Assembly (NCBI GenBank): GCA_030844565.1
Contig: JAUUNK010000235.1
Span: forward strand, 1-8,105
Reading direction: 5' to 3'
Length of the DNA stretch: 8,105 bases
Source: Bacteroides ovatus
GTDB lineage: Bacteria > Bacteroidota > Bacteroidia > Bacteroidales > Bacteroidaceae
Under the pieces are notes generated by a model. It worked only from the letters and a program-made list of their open reading frames with translations. It made no database searches and was not told the DNA's origin. The position numbers were made by a program, and so were the translations under genes. This document shows positions 8,051 to 8,105 of this stretch, piece after piece; position 1 is the stretch's first letter, and each line of letters starts with the position of its first letter.

Positions 8051-8105
8051 TGAACTGCACCCCAAAAGTTGGACACAAAACTTTAGGAGTGCAGTTTTTT
8101 TATGC
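8051..8105. mobile_element. Probable end of an IS150-group (IS3 family) insertion sequence, running off the right edge
   Basis: From 8051 the sequence begins TGAACTGCACCCC and continues with AAAAGTTGGACA. From memory, E. coli IS150 begins TGTACTGCACCC and continues ATTTTGTTGGACG; the two agree at about 18 of the first 25 positions, including the terminal TG and the ACTGCACCC and GTTGGAC blocks. No transposase codons are visible because only 55 bases of the element are in the window. Its orientation cannot be decided. A plain gene terminator with a chance resemblance is the alternative. Confidence 0.5.
8053..8101 (+). terminator. Rho-independent-like hairpin with T-run after the alpha-galactosidase gene
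   Basis: The left arm 8053-8070 pairs with the right arm 8079-8096 over 18 positions with two mismatches (8061/8088 and 8064/8085). The loop is 8 bases (8071-8078), and a run of seven T (8095-8101) overlaps and follows the right arm. It starts 47 bases after the stop at 8003-8005 and would end rightward transcription. It coincides with the IS-like end, so it may belong to the mobile element and not to the gene; hairpins at IS ends can block read-through into the element. Confidence 0.65.

Overview
The window looks like a piece of a Bacteroides-type genome (phylum Bacteroidota). The evidence is moderate GC, leaders without Shine-Dalgarno sites, a TAnnTTTG-type -7 promoter element, and two exported proteins of families common in gut Bacteroides. 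Assignment to a species is not possible from the sequence alone.

Layout: (1) Positions 1-5684, minus strand, hold one uninterrupted reading frame of 1,894 codons. It encodes a very large exported bacterial alpha-2-macroglobulin (A2M) family protein and runs off the left edge within, or just after, its C-terminal domain. (2) Positions 5685-5815 are a 131-bp divergent intergenic region. It has a good Bacteroides-type promoter for the rightward gene, a weak candidate for the leftward gene, and a small nested inverted repeat between them. (3) Positions 5816-8005, plus strand, hold a family GH36 alpha-galactosidase gene with a signal peptide and all recognisable catalytic motifs, but with a TAA stop at codon 46. 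As written it is a pseudogene, broken by what looks like a single Gln-to-stop change. (4) Positions 8006-8105 are the 3' flank. They hold a strong imperfect hairpin followed by seven T residues. Its left arm starts with a sequence closely resembling the terminal repeat of IS150-group (IS3 family) insertion sequences, so an IS probably begins at about 8051 and continues outside the window.

How they work together: both proteins would act in the cell envelope. The A2M would be a protease trap or envelope-defence protein, and the alpha-galactosidase would release terminal alpha-galactose from oligosaccharides in the periplasm. They are transcribed divergently and nothing seen links them functionally. 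No new multi-gene system is evident. The points worth a second look are the premature stop in an otherwise intact enzyme gene, the apparent loss of the thioester motif in the A2M protein, and the IS-like end directly after the broken gene.
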